This document shows, in pieces, positions 1-5,381 of a DNA stretch of 5,489 bases (positions within the stretch are counted from its first letter, which is position 1; the number at the start of each line of letters is the position of its first letter). The notes under the pieces are model-generated. The model ran no database searches. It worked only from the letters and a program-made list of their open reading frames with translations, and was not told the origin of the DNA. The position numbers were made by a program, and so were the translations under genes. Source of the stretch: RGIG4079 sp045576735 (GTDB taxonomy: Bacteria; Bacteroidota; Bacteroidia; Bacteroidales; Muribaculaceae); assembly GCA_045576735.1 (NCBI GenBank), contig JAZNGZ010000108.1, positions 1 to 5,489 on the forward strand, given 5' to 3'.

Positions 1-133
1 CAATGACTTCTCCGACAAGTACATTAAAAATGTGGCAAAAAAATTAAACAATAGACCTCGTAAAAAATTAAATTTTTCAACCCCTAAAACGGAATTCTTC
101 AAACAAATTGCTATTTTTGCACTTGCTAGTTGA
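1..133 (+). CDS. IS30-family transposase, C-terminal end (5' part outside window)
   Basis: The reading frame enters from the left edge (first full codon at base 2) and gives 43 residues ending at TGA 131-133. It contains the segment KLNNRPRKKLNFSTPKTEFF, which matches the signature found just after the last catalytic glutamate of IS30-family DDE transposases ('LNNRPRK.L.F.TP...F'). The family cuts and joins IS ends during transposition; the catalytic D, D and E residues would lie outside the window. The right terminal repeat of the element should overlap or closely follow the stop codon. A short inverted pair, ACTTGC at 121-126 and GCAAGT at 138-143, lies there, but I cannot define the IS boundary without the left end. 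The element lies upstream of the tRNA promoter, so the tRNA unit appears undisturbed. I am confident of the family and cannot tell whether the element is intact. Confidence 0.88.
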   Translation, partial: NDFSDKYIKNVAKKLNNRPRKKLNFSTPKTEFFKQIAIFALAS

Positions 134-163
134 ATCTGCAAGTAAGAATTAACGTGGCAACTG

Positions 164-194
164 TTTCACAATTGTAAAAAAAGAATTAACTTTG
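164..194 (+). promoter_or_regulatory. Bacteroides-type promoter of the tRNA-Pro gene
   Basis: TAACTTTG at 187-194 fits the Bacteroidales -7 consensus TAnnTTTG exactly. TTTC at 164-167, 19 bases upstream, is one base off the -33 box TTTG. Transcription would start near base 200, giving a leader of roughly 15-20 bases before the mature tRNA 5' end at 217. The call rests on motif match and spacing only. Confidence 0.7.
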
Positions 195-216
195 CCCTCG
201 CTAACACAATAAAGTG

Positions 217-289
217 CGGGGTGTAGCACAGTTGGCAGCGCGCCACGTTCGGGACGTGGAGGTCGGAAGTTCGAGTCTTCTCACCCCGA
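217..289 (+). tRNA. tRNA-Pro (anticodon CGG)
   Basis: A full 73-base cloverleaf can be folded by eye. The acceptor stem is CGGGGTG (217-223) with CACCCCG (282-288), and the discriminator base is A289. The anticodon stem CCACG/CGTGG (243-247, 255-259) encloses the loop TTCGGGA, with anticodon CGG at 250-252. The T arm is GGAAG/CTTCT (265-269, 277-281) with loop TTCGAGT. The first pair C1-G72 and discriminator A73 are the known identity features of bacterial proline tRNAs, which supports the anticodon reading. The D stem (226-229 with 238-241) has one A-C mismatch. The 3' CCA is not encoded, so it must be added by the CCA-adding enzyme. It decodes CCG codons. Confidence 0.96.
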
Positions 290-294
290 CACAA

Positions 295-331
295 AACAAC
301 GAGTCGAGTCATCATGACCCGGCTCGTTGTT
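295..331 (+). terminator. Hairpin terminator behind tRNA-Pro
   Basis: A long palindrome starts five bases after the tRNA. The outer stem pairs 295-306 (AACAACGAGTCG) with 320-331 (CGGCTCGTTGTT), 12 bp with one G-U pair. A small unpaired A/C bulge follows, and then an inner stem GTCA/TGAC (308-311, 315-318) with loop TCA. The U tract after it is weak (the stem ends GTT and is followed by TCT), so release may depend mostly on the stem. It may also act as a 3' processing signal for the tRNA precursor. Confidence 0.8.
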
Positions 332-370
332 TCTAAAAAATGATATATTAGGGAATTAAATTAAGAAATT

Positions 371-403
371 ATTGGTAATAATAGATATAATTTTATAAAT
401 TTG
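371..403 (+). promoter_or_regulatory. Promoter of the GYF/DUF805 gene
   Basis: TAAATTTG at 396-403 is an exact TAnnTTTG -7 box. ATTG at 371-374, 21 bases upstream, is a near match to the -33 TTTG box. Transcription would start near 409, leaving a leader of about 20 bases before the ATG at 430. No Shine-Dalgarno sequence is seen before that ATG, which is usual in this phylum. Confidence 0.6.
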
Positions 404-429
404 TGAAGTAATCATTAAATCGTTGAATT

Positions 430-1038
430 ATGAACTATTATATCATTCACAATGGTCAACAAGTGGGACCTATGCCTAAAGAACAATTAAAATCATATGG
501 TTTGTGCCCTACATCAAAGGTGTGGTGTGAAGGAATGCCTAATTGGGCCGATGCATCTACAGTTGCAGATTTGCAATCAATGCTTTACCCACAGCAACCA
601 CCAATGCCAACAAATTTCCCACCTCAGCAACAAAGACCGATTGGGTCTCCATATTTGGGTAACAATGGATATGGACAACAACCTTATGGAAACAATCAAC
701 ATCAAGAGGTTTCTTTTGGCGATGCCATTAAGATTTGTTTTAGCAAATATGCCGATTTTGAAGGGCGTGCGCGTCGTTCGGAATATTGGTGGTGGAGCTT
801 ATTTACAATTTTAGTGAGTATGGTGCCATATATTGGTTGGATTGCAAGTATAGTGTTCTTTATTCCATCATTGGCAGTCGGAGCTCGTCGACTTCATGAT
901 ACAGGCCGTAGCGGTTGGCTTCAATTATTGATGTTAATACCTTGTATAGGTTCAATTATTTTGATTATTTGGTGGTGTGAAGATAGTAAAGGGGATAATG
1001 AATATGGCCCTAGCCCTAAATATCCCGGGAATTATTAA
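430..1038 (+). CDS. GYF_2-like / DUF805 inner-membrane protein
   Basis: The 202-residue protein has two recognisable parts. Residues 1-52 resemble a GYF_2 domain: MNYYIIHNGQQVGP, then a basic/acidic helix, then VWCEGMPNWADAS, a Trp-containing pattern of the kind these peptide-binding modules use for proline-rich partners. Residues 53-92 form a flexible linker rich in Pro, Gln, Asn and Gly. Residues 96-195 are a DUF805 domain with its usual marks: F.GRARRSEYWWW (110-122), the membrane-border motif ARRLHDTGRSGW (152-163), and the C-terminal GDNEYGPSP. Hydrophobic stretches at about 121-150 and 164-183 should span the membrane. The function of DUF805 is unknown. The N-terminal module suggests that it displays a binding domain at the inner face of the membrane, which is an inference. 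The gene stands alone, with its own promoter and a convergent terminator. GYF_2 plus DUF805 is an arrangement I would expect in Bacteroidetes. Confidence 0.9.
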   Translation: MNYYIIHNGQQVGPMPKEQLKSYGLCPTSKVWCEGMPNWADASTVADLQSMLYPQQPPMPTNFPPQQQRPIGSPYLGNNGYGQQPYGNNQHQEVSFGDAIKICFSKYADFEGRARRSEYWWWSLFTILVSMVPYIGWIASIVFFIPSLAVGARRLHDTGRSGWLQLLMLIPCIGSIILIIWWCEDSKGDNEYGPSPKYPGNY

Positions 1039-1062
1039 AGAAGTAGTTCTACTTAAATAATA

Positions 1063-1095
1063 GAAGCGAGATTTCCACATAGGAAATCTCGCTTC
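1063..1095. terminator. Shared bidirectional terminator between convergent genes
   Basis: GAAGCGAGATTTCC (1063-1076) and GGAAATCTCGCTTC (1082-1095) form a perfect 14-bp stem with a five-base loop ACATA. It lies between the stop of the DUF805 gene (1038) and the stop of the minus-strand YD-repeat gene (1107), so it can end both transcripts. Tails are T-rich but interrupted on both sides. A small palindrome AAGTAG/CTACTT (1041-1054) lies between the first stop and this hairpin. Confidence 0.85.
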
Positions 1096-1106
1096 ATTGT
1101 TAATAG

Positions 1107-1727
1107 TTATTCGTAATAAGTGATTGTGCGAGTTTCGATTTCGGGAGTATTGTCATTGACAATAACTTTGCGTTCAATCCAGTTGCCATGGTCGTCGTAT
1201 TTGTAGTCGGAATAAAAGTATACATCTTCTACAACGTTATATGTAGAGGTCATAGATTCCACTTCGCCTTTGTTGTTGTATTTATATGTGTTTCCTGTTG
1301 AGCCACTTCCCCAACCTCCACTTTCATAGTAACAACATGATTGACCATATAAATATTCTATAACACGATTCTTGTCCCAACTAAACTCTTGCCATTCTTG
1401 ATATTCGTAAGGTTCAACGGTTATATTTCCCTCAACAATTGTTGTGTCGATATATGTGGTGTCAATGGTGATACTTGTCAAGCGGCCCTTATTGTCTCGA
1501 GTTATTTTATAGTCGTCATATCCTATAATTGCTCCGTTTGAAGAGAATTTAGTAGTGTCGTTAGAATAATCATCGAGTACTACACATTCTTTTACGTGGC
1601 CTTTGAGTTGAAAAGCTTCGGCATCGTGGTAGATGCGAGTTGAAGATTGGGCACTAACAGAAAATGCGCTACCGATGATGGTTGACATGATGAAAAAGTT
1701 GCGAACGATGTTTTTAAAAGTTTTCAT
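1107..1727 (-). CDS. Secreted YD-repeat-like (RHS-like) protein
   Basis: This 206-residue protein starts with a typical Sec signal peptide: MKTFKNIVRN, a hydrophobic core at 11-24, and a likely cleavage site VSA|QSS after residue 26. There is no lipobox cysteine, so a periplasmic or exported soluble protein is expected. The mature part opens with LKGHVKECV (41-49), similar to the 'LKG.VK.V' start of many small Bacteroidetes YD-repeat proteins. It continues with degenerate strand-turn repeats: ITRDNKGRLTSI (75-86), YKYNNKGEVESM (148-159) and YKYDDHGNWIERKV (175-188). The last is the strongest YD-type match, and the protein ends TRTITYYE. The repeats imply a small beta-sheet structure; the role is unknown. 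The length is short compared with true RHS proteins and no toxin or core domain is present, so I see no polymorphic-toxin function. The gene is monocistronic, with its own upstream promoter and a shared downstream terminator. Confidence 0.82.
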   Translation of the reverse strand: MKTFKNIVRNFFIMSTIIGSAFSVSAQSSTRIYHDAEAFQLKGHVKECVVLDDYSNDTTKFSSNGAIIGYDDYKITRDNKGRLTSITIDTTYIDTTIVEGNITVEPYEYQEWQEFSWDKNRVIEYLYGQSCCYYESGGWGSGSTGNTYKYNNKGEVESMTSTYNVVEDVYFYSDYKYDDHGNWIERKVIVNDNTPEIETRTITYYE

Positions 1728-1793
1728 AATTTTATTGTTTTAGTTTGTTATTAATGTTGACGTTTAATAGTTGTTTAGTTAATGATTACGATA

Positions 1794-1826
1794 CAAAGAT
1801 ATGATGAAACATGCTGCTATGTGAAA
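1794..1826 (-). promoter_or_regulatory. Promoter of the YD-repeat gene
   Basis: Read on the minus strand, TATCTTTG (bases 1801 down to 1794) is an exact TAnnTTTG -7 box. TTTC (1826-1823), 21 bases upstream, is a one-mismatch -33 box. Transcription would start near 1787 and give a leader of about 60 bases before the ATG at 1727. Confidence 0.6.
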
Positions 1827-1889
1827 TCACTACAACCATTAATGTCGAATGGTGTTGAATTGCTGACGAAATGTTTGAGATTTAGGGTG

Positions 1890-1926
1890 AAAAAAGAAAC
1901 GGCATCACGAATAAACGCGATGCCGT
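1890..1926 (-). terminator. Rho-independent terminator behind the ATPase remnant
   Basis: On the minus strand ACGGCATCGCG (1926-1916) pairs with CGTGATGCCGT (1909-1899), 11 bp with one G-U pair and a six-base loop. It is followed by TTTCTTTTTT-type sequence (1899-1890). This is the textbook arrangement of a terminator. It follows the ATPase fragment directly and probably ended the original gene's transcript, or now shields the YD-repeat promoter from read-through. Confidence 0.85.
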
Positions 1927-2068
1927 AGTCATGTATATACTTATGAAAAATTATTTCAAATAGCAAGAATGATTTACCACAACGTCTGATTTCTGTGATT
2001 ATTTCAATCATTCTATTCCCTTTTGACGCGATTTAGTATTTTAAGTAGTGGTCTATAATTATAATCAT
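1927..2068 (-). pseudogene. 5' remnant of a DUF4143-type AAA+ ATPase
   Basis: Reading the minus strand from ATG at 2068 gives MIIIIDHYLKY, a TAA stop (2035-2033), then in the same frame IASKGNRMIEIIT followed by EIRRCGKSFLLFEIIFHKYI. The block 'I.SK.N..I..ITGIRRCGKSFLLFEIF..YL' is the Walker A region at the start of the AAA_14/DUF4143 ATP-binding proteins, which are normally about 370-450 residues long. Three lesions are visible: the in-frame stop where the family pattern suggests Leu (TTA to TAA would be one base), Glu in place of the expected Gly in TGIRRCGKS, and loss of everything after about 45 codons, where the sequence runs straight into the terminator at 1890-1926. The right boundary (about 1927-1935) is approximate. 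An open frame from the internal Met at 2011 continues to 1817, but its tail is only the hairpin read as codons. Non-functional with high probability. Confidence 0.8.
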
Positions 2069-2069
2069 A

Positions 2070-2173
2070 ATGCCAGAAATTGAAACAAGGTTTACTTTTT
2101 AGCAATAAATCGCGGTAAACAATGGAACACCGATGAGTGGGGCGAAATCCCTACTGACTTCGGAAGAAAATGA
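2070..2173 (+). pseudogene. Possible frameshifted C-terminal remnant, unrecognised protein
   Basis: Two short overlapping frames look protein-like. From ATG 2070 the reading is MPEIETRFTF and then TAG (2100-2102). In the next frame, 2084-2173 reads NKVYFLAINRGKQWNTDEWG and then EIPTDFGRK to TGA. Adding one T to the T5 run at 2096-2100 would join them as MPEIETRFTF-LAINRGKQW..., which suggests a single-base loss in a homopolymer. The composition (Trp, Asp, Gly, Pro, ending in GRK) looks like a real protein end, and a terminator follows 23 bases later at 2197. I do not recognise the family. Chance open frames of 30 codons are common, so this is a weak call. Confidence 0.25.
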
Positions 2174-2196
2174 GGTATATAAATAAAGATAATCAA

Positions 2197-2238
2197 AAAC
2201 GTCATTTCCCAATTTGAGAAATGACGTTTCTTTTATTT
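2197..2238. terminator. Bidirectional terminator at the end of the BspA-like gene
   Basis: AAACGTCATTTC (2197-2208) pairs perfectly with GAAATGACGTTT (2218-2229) across a nine-base loop. On the + strand it is followed by CTTTTATTT (2230-2238), and on the minus strand by TTGATTATC after the stem's closing TTT. It lies about 30 bases beyond the stop codon of the large minus-strand gene (2267), so it is that gene's terminator. It would also end any + strand transcript from 2070-2173. Confidence 0.85.
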
Positions 2239-2266
2239 AATGATTTGTAAGATAGTATTTAGTATG

Positions 2267-5038
2267 TTATTTAATGATAATTTTTGTAGCGTTGTTGCCT
2301 TGACATTTGATATATATTCCGGGGGTGAGATTTTCTGTGTCAACTTTTATGCCTTGAAGATTATAATAAATGACTGGGGCATTGGCTACTGAATTGTCAA
2401 TGTAAATATTTTCGACTGCCGAATTCGTAGTGTTGCAAATAGCCAATCCATAAACCTCAATGCCTTCTACAAGATAAGATACGGTAGGGGTGCCAGTTGC
2501 AGGAATCATCTTGATGCCCGAAGGAATTGTAGTGTCGTAGGGGTCGGCAATGAAATTCCAATAAATGTTTTTTCCGTCGCCAGTGATTTGTCGCACGGTG
2601 CAACCTTCGGTTTTGTTGTCGTTTACAAATAAAGCATATGATCTTTCAATTAATTCAAAATCTCTAATATTAATACTTGAAGATTCATTCGATAATTTGT
2701 CTAAAGAAATTCGATACAATCCTTCTTGATAGCCATACTCGTAAATATATAAATATCCGTTTGTTTCGTCAATATACATTGCCGACGGCTTAGTTTCTTG
2801 GGCAATTATAGCGAAGGGCGCGTTGTCAAAATTCGATGCGTTCTTTTTTATATCGGAATCGTTGTAACGATATATCCCTTGTCCATTATAATTGAATGCT
2901 TGCCAATTTACGCCATTTTTATCGCGTTGGAAGCTTGTTGTAATAGCTGCATATGCAATGCCTCTATTGTAATAAGGTAGGTAACTCCATTCTTTAACCA
3001 ATTTAGGTGTTGTTGCTGTTGTATATGCGTTAGGTGTAAATGTGTTGAGGTCGATTTTGTCAACACTTTGATTGCGATTGGTTGTGTATAAAGTACCAGT
3101 TGTGTTGTCAATCCAACATGTGTATGGGTCGAAATTGTTTGTGTTGCCTGCTTTTATAATTTCTTCTTTATAGAAAATGCTATCATTTATTTGAGAGATG
3201 CGATATATGCAACCATCGCCAAGCTCACTAGAATTGGTATAAGTGAATATTTCCCCAGCATCGGTTACATATATATTGTTGTTATATACTTGCATATTAA
3301 ATGGGTGAGCGCCCGAATTTATGTGGGTGTCATAAATATTACCATTGTCGTAAAATTTAATATTGCCATCCTTTGTTGCAAAATATATCCCGTCGGGGAG
3401 TGTTTGATTAGGCATTTCCGACGACAAGTTTTCGTCACCAATAATTTCTTTGCATTGATTCCAGTAGGGGTGTGATTTATATGAATCAACACATCCCATA
3501 GGTACAGTCAAAGTAACGTTGGCGAGATATGAATCGGTTGAGCGTGTATTAGTTGGGGGTATTGGTGCTTTACAAGTTACATGGGTGATGCAGTCGGGTA
3601 GAACGCCATATCCAATAGAACGAAGATAACGTCCAAGTTCAATAGATTTGAAATTGCAGAAACCGAAACATGAACTACCTATAGAAATTATTGACTCGGG
3701 AAGTGTAGGCGCTGTTTCTAATTTGTCGCAATAGTAAAACATATATTCAGGGAGAGAATTCACGCCATCTTCTATAATTACCTCGGTCAATTGTCTATTG
3801 CCCCAAAATACCGAAGACTCATATGTGATACCATTCTTGATGGTCACAGAAGCCATATTGGTATTTCTAAAAGCCGCTGACTCAACAGTCTTCAATGCAG
3901 GGAAGTCAAATCCTGAAATTGGAGCATTTAAAAATGCCATTGATTTAATTGTTTCAACATTGTTATTCTTGATTATACCCCAATTTTGTGTTGAAGCATT
4001 AGCTGTTGCCGACGCGTAAATAGTTTTTTCATCGGCACTATATAAAATGTTGTCAATAGCTTTAAAATAATTACTTCCATCAGCAACCGAGATTGATGAA
4101 ATGAGAGATGAGTTCAAGTTATTGCCGATAAATTCTAATGTAGATGGAATTTTTACGTCGCCAGTCAATGCCAATGCATCATTTGCTATTCGCTTTAATC
4201 CTTCATTAAGTGTTGCATTGTGTCCGGCTTTAGTGTTTGTTAATGCTTGAGAATGAATTTCTTCAAGTGAATTTGGGAAATTTAGATTATTTAAATTACC
4301 ACAACCCATTAAGAACCCTTCAGGAATGAATTTTGTACTTTCGGGGAGTTTGAAAGAAGCGAGGTTTTTACAGCCATAGAAAGTGTAAAATTCGGAGCCA
4401 CTAAAAATATAAGAATCGGGCAATGCAACAGTTGTCAGGCTATCGCAATTGGCAAATGTTTCAGTTCCCAATTGTTTCACAAATGAGAGGTCGATAGATT
4501 TAAACTTTGATTTGGCAAGAGATTCTGATTGAAATGAGATGCGAGGGAATCTAATTTCAGTGATGGTGGGAATTGCTTTAATTGCAGTAACGAAATAAGA
4601 CGTACTGACAGTGCTATTAGGACAAAAAAGTCGTTCTAGTTTGTTACATCCATTAATAAAGTTGTTTTTCGAAGAAAATACCATTTGATTAGATAATTCT
4701 TCGGTAACGTCCCATTCAAATGATTTAAGTTCAGAACATCCATAAACACCTTCGCAAGAAACGCAATTTTTGCTAAGGAACAATGAGGTTAGTTCGGGAC
4801 TGTTGATAAAACTTTCGCCAACTGATGTGACATTATATGTTTTTGAGTCATACTCGATTGTTGCCGGAACGACAATATCTCCAACATATTTAGTATTGTC
4901 GGGGTTTGGAACAACTTTGGCAGTAGCTGCATCAGAGTTTAACTCATAAAACAATCCATTTATTTCAATTGAGGCATACGCCGAAAGGTGAATTAACAGC
5001 GATATAGCCAACGCGGTAAATTTTGATAGCTTTGTCAT
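2267..5038 (-). CDS. BspA-like leucine-rich-repeat surface protein with propeller-like domain
   Basis: I place the start at the ATG at 5038 (923 residues), although the frame is open to an ATG at 5065. From 5038 the protein begins with a clean signal peptide, MTKLSKFTALAISLLIHLSAYA|SIE, cleaved at AYA, and the predicted promoter leaves a 35-40-base leader; the upstream ATG would sit almost on the transcription start. Residues 23-540 are BspA-type LRRs (LRR_5): repeated 'F..C..L..I.LP.S...I...F..C' units such as GCKNLASFKLPES (222-234), the insert NILYSADEKTIYASAT (330-345), and the usual closing block CKAPIPP ... VTLTVP ... W (489-526). Residues 550-870 hold a repeated beta-strand region (GIYFATKDGNIKFYD, GCIYRIS, GIYRYN, GLYRISLD) that resembles an NHL/YncE-like propeller. 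The C-terminal tail APVIYYNLQGIKVD...TPGIYIK is a Bacteroidetes export- or anchoring-type domain. BspA proteins are surface adhesins that bind host matrix or partner bacteria; this role is inferred by family. Confidence 0.9.
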   Translation of the reverse strand: MTKLSKFTALAISLLIHLSAYASIEINGLFYELNSDAATAKVVPNPDNTKYVGDIVVPATIEYDSKTYNVTSVGESFINSPELTSLFLSKNCVSCEGVYGCSELKSFEWDVTEELSNQMVFSSKNNFINGCNKLERLFCPNSTVSTSYFVTAIKAIPTITEIRFPRISFQSESLAKSKFKSIDLSFVKQLGTETFANCDSLTTVALPDSYIFSGSEFYTFYGCKNLASFKLPESTKFIPEGFLMGCGNLNNLNFPNSLEEIHSQALTNTKAGHNATLNEGLKRIANDALALTGDVKIPSTLEFIGNNLNSSLISSISVADGSNYFKAIDNILYSADEKTIYASATANASTQNWGIIKNNNVETIKSMAFLNAPISGFDFPALKTVESAAFRNTNMASVTIKNGITYESSVFWGNRQLTEVIIEDGVNSLPEYMFYYCDKLETAPTLPESIISIGSSCFGFCNFKSIELGRYLRSIGYGVLPDCITHVTCKAPIPPTNTRSTDSYLANVTLTVPMGCVDSYKSHPYWNQCKEIIGDENLSSEMPNQTLPDGIYFATKDGNIKFYDNGNIYDTHINSGAHPFNMQVYNNNIYVTDAGEIFTYTNSSELGDGCIYRISQINDSIFYKEEIIKAGNTNNFDPYTCWIDNTTGTLYTTNRNQSVDKIDLNTFTPNAYTTATTPKLVKEWSYLPYYNRGIAYAAITTSFQRDKNGVNWQAFNYNGQGIYRYNDSDIKKNASNFDNAPFAIIAQETKPSAMYIDETNGYLYIYEYGYQEGLYRISLDKLSNESSSINIRDFELIERSYALFVNDNKTEGCTVRQITGDGKNIYWNFIADPYDTTIPSGIKMIPATGTPTVSYLVEGIEVYGLAICNTTNSAVENIYIDNSVANAPVIYYNLQGIKVDTENLTPGIYIKCQGNNATKIIIK

Positions 5039-5081
5039 AAATATAATGTTTTTAGTTATTATCATTTTTATATTATTGTAT

Positions 5082-5113
5082 CAAATTTATGAGTTATAAT
5101 TCGAAATGTCAAG
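5082..5113 (-). promoter_or_regulatory. Promoter of the BspA-like gene
   Basis: On the minus strand TAAATTTG (5089 down to 5082) is an exact TAnnTTTG -7 box. CTTG (5113-5110), 20 bases upstream, is a one-mismatch -33 box. Transcription should start near 5075, about 37 bases ahead of the preferred ATG at 5038. The G9 tract lies 39 bases beyond the -33 box. Confidence 0.62.
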
Positions 5114-5152
5114 AGACGTAGTGGATTTGTCGCAAATGTTAACAAATATTAA

Positions 5153-5161
5153 GGGGGGGGG
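5153..5161. repeat. Homopolymer tract of nine G (nine C on the minus strand)
   Basis: An uninterrupted run of nine G sits in a very AT-rich intergenic region, 115 bases upstream of the preferred BspA-like start codon. Runs of this length are prone to slipped-strand length change and are known phase-variation switches in other bacteria. No reading frame of useful length crosses it, so any effect would be on transcription from the adjacent promoter and not on a protein. It could also be a sequencing or assembly error in length. Confidence 0.75.
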
Positions 5162-5338
5162 TGATTTTTACATTTTTTTAAATCTCAGAAGTCTTTAATG
5201 GCTGCTAAATATTGCTATGACAAAATTAGTAATGTGCGACGTACAAGAATTGTGAATGCAGTTTGGAGGGACTAAATCATGTCAATCATGAGTTACATTG
5301 AGAATGAGTAAACAAGGAATAATCGCCTAAATACAAAA
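5162..5338. other. Intergenic region without a convincing gene
   Basis: Only short open frames occur. The best is ATG 5198 to TAA 5275 on the + strand, 25 codons reading MAAKYCYDKISNVRRTRIVN and AVWRD. A second begins at ATG 5279, preceded by GGAGGG at 5265-5270, and encodes only 10 residues. Neither has a promoter I can recognise. The first has plausible amino-acid composition and might be a remnant of a gene disrupted by the neighbouring mobile element, but nothing confirms that. Confidence 0.4.
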
Positions 5339-5381
5339 GAGGCTGTGTCAAAATATAGTATTTTGACACAGTTTCTTTTTT
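5339..5381. mobile_element. Probable insertion-sequence end with terminator hairpin
   Basis: GAGGCTGTGTCAAAATA (5339-5355) resembles the terminal repeats seen on several Bacteroidetes insertion sequences. Within it CTGTGTCAAAATA (5343-5355) and TATTTTGACACAG (5359-5371) form a perfect 13-bp stem with loop TAG. It is followed on the + strand by TTTCTTTTTT (5372-5381), so it also works as a strong rho-independent terminator facing into the element. Such hairpins at IS ends block outside transcription from entering the transposase gene. The stop codon of the minus-strand ORF at the right edge lies just inside. The other end of the element is outside the window, so the family is not proven. Confidence 0.6.

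Noticed and set aside
112..119. TATTTTTG, a perfect TAnnTTTG match upstream of the tRNA
   Set aside because: It lies inside the transposase coding end and has no -33 box at 19-21 bases upstream; the motif at 187-194 is better placed for the tRNA.
497..814. 105-codon open frame on the + strand
   Set aside because: It lies inside the DUF805 gene in another frame, and its translation shows no domain, signal or sensible composition.
1817..2011. 64-codon minus-strand open frame taken as an intact small gene
   Set aside because: Only its first 25-30 codons resemble a protein family; the rest is the terminator hairpin and leader DNA read as codons. It is better described as part of the ATPase pseudogene.
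2798..4019. Several open frames of 60-94 codons on both strands inside the BspA-like gene
   Set aside because: All are alternative frames of the strongly supported LRR gene and lack promoters or family features.
5066..5338. Invertible promoter (inverton) at the BspA-like gene
   Set aside because: I looked for inverted repeats flanking the promoter region, as in Bacteroides invertons, and found none of useful length.
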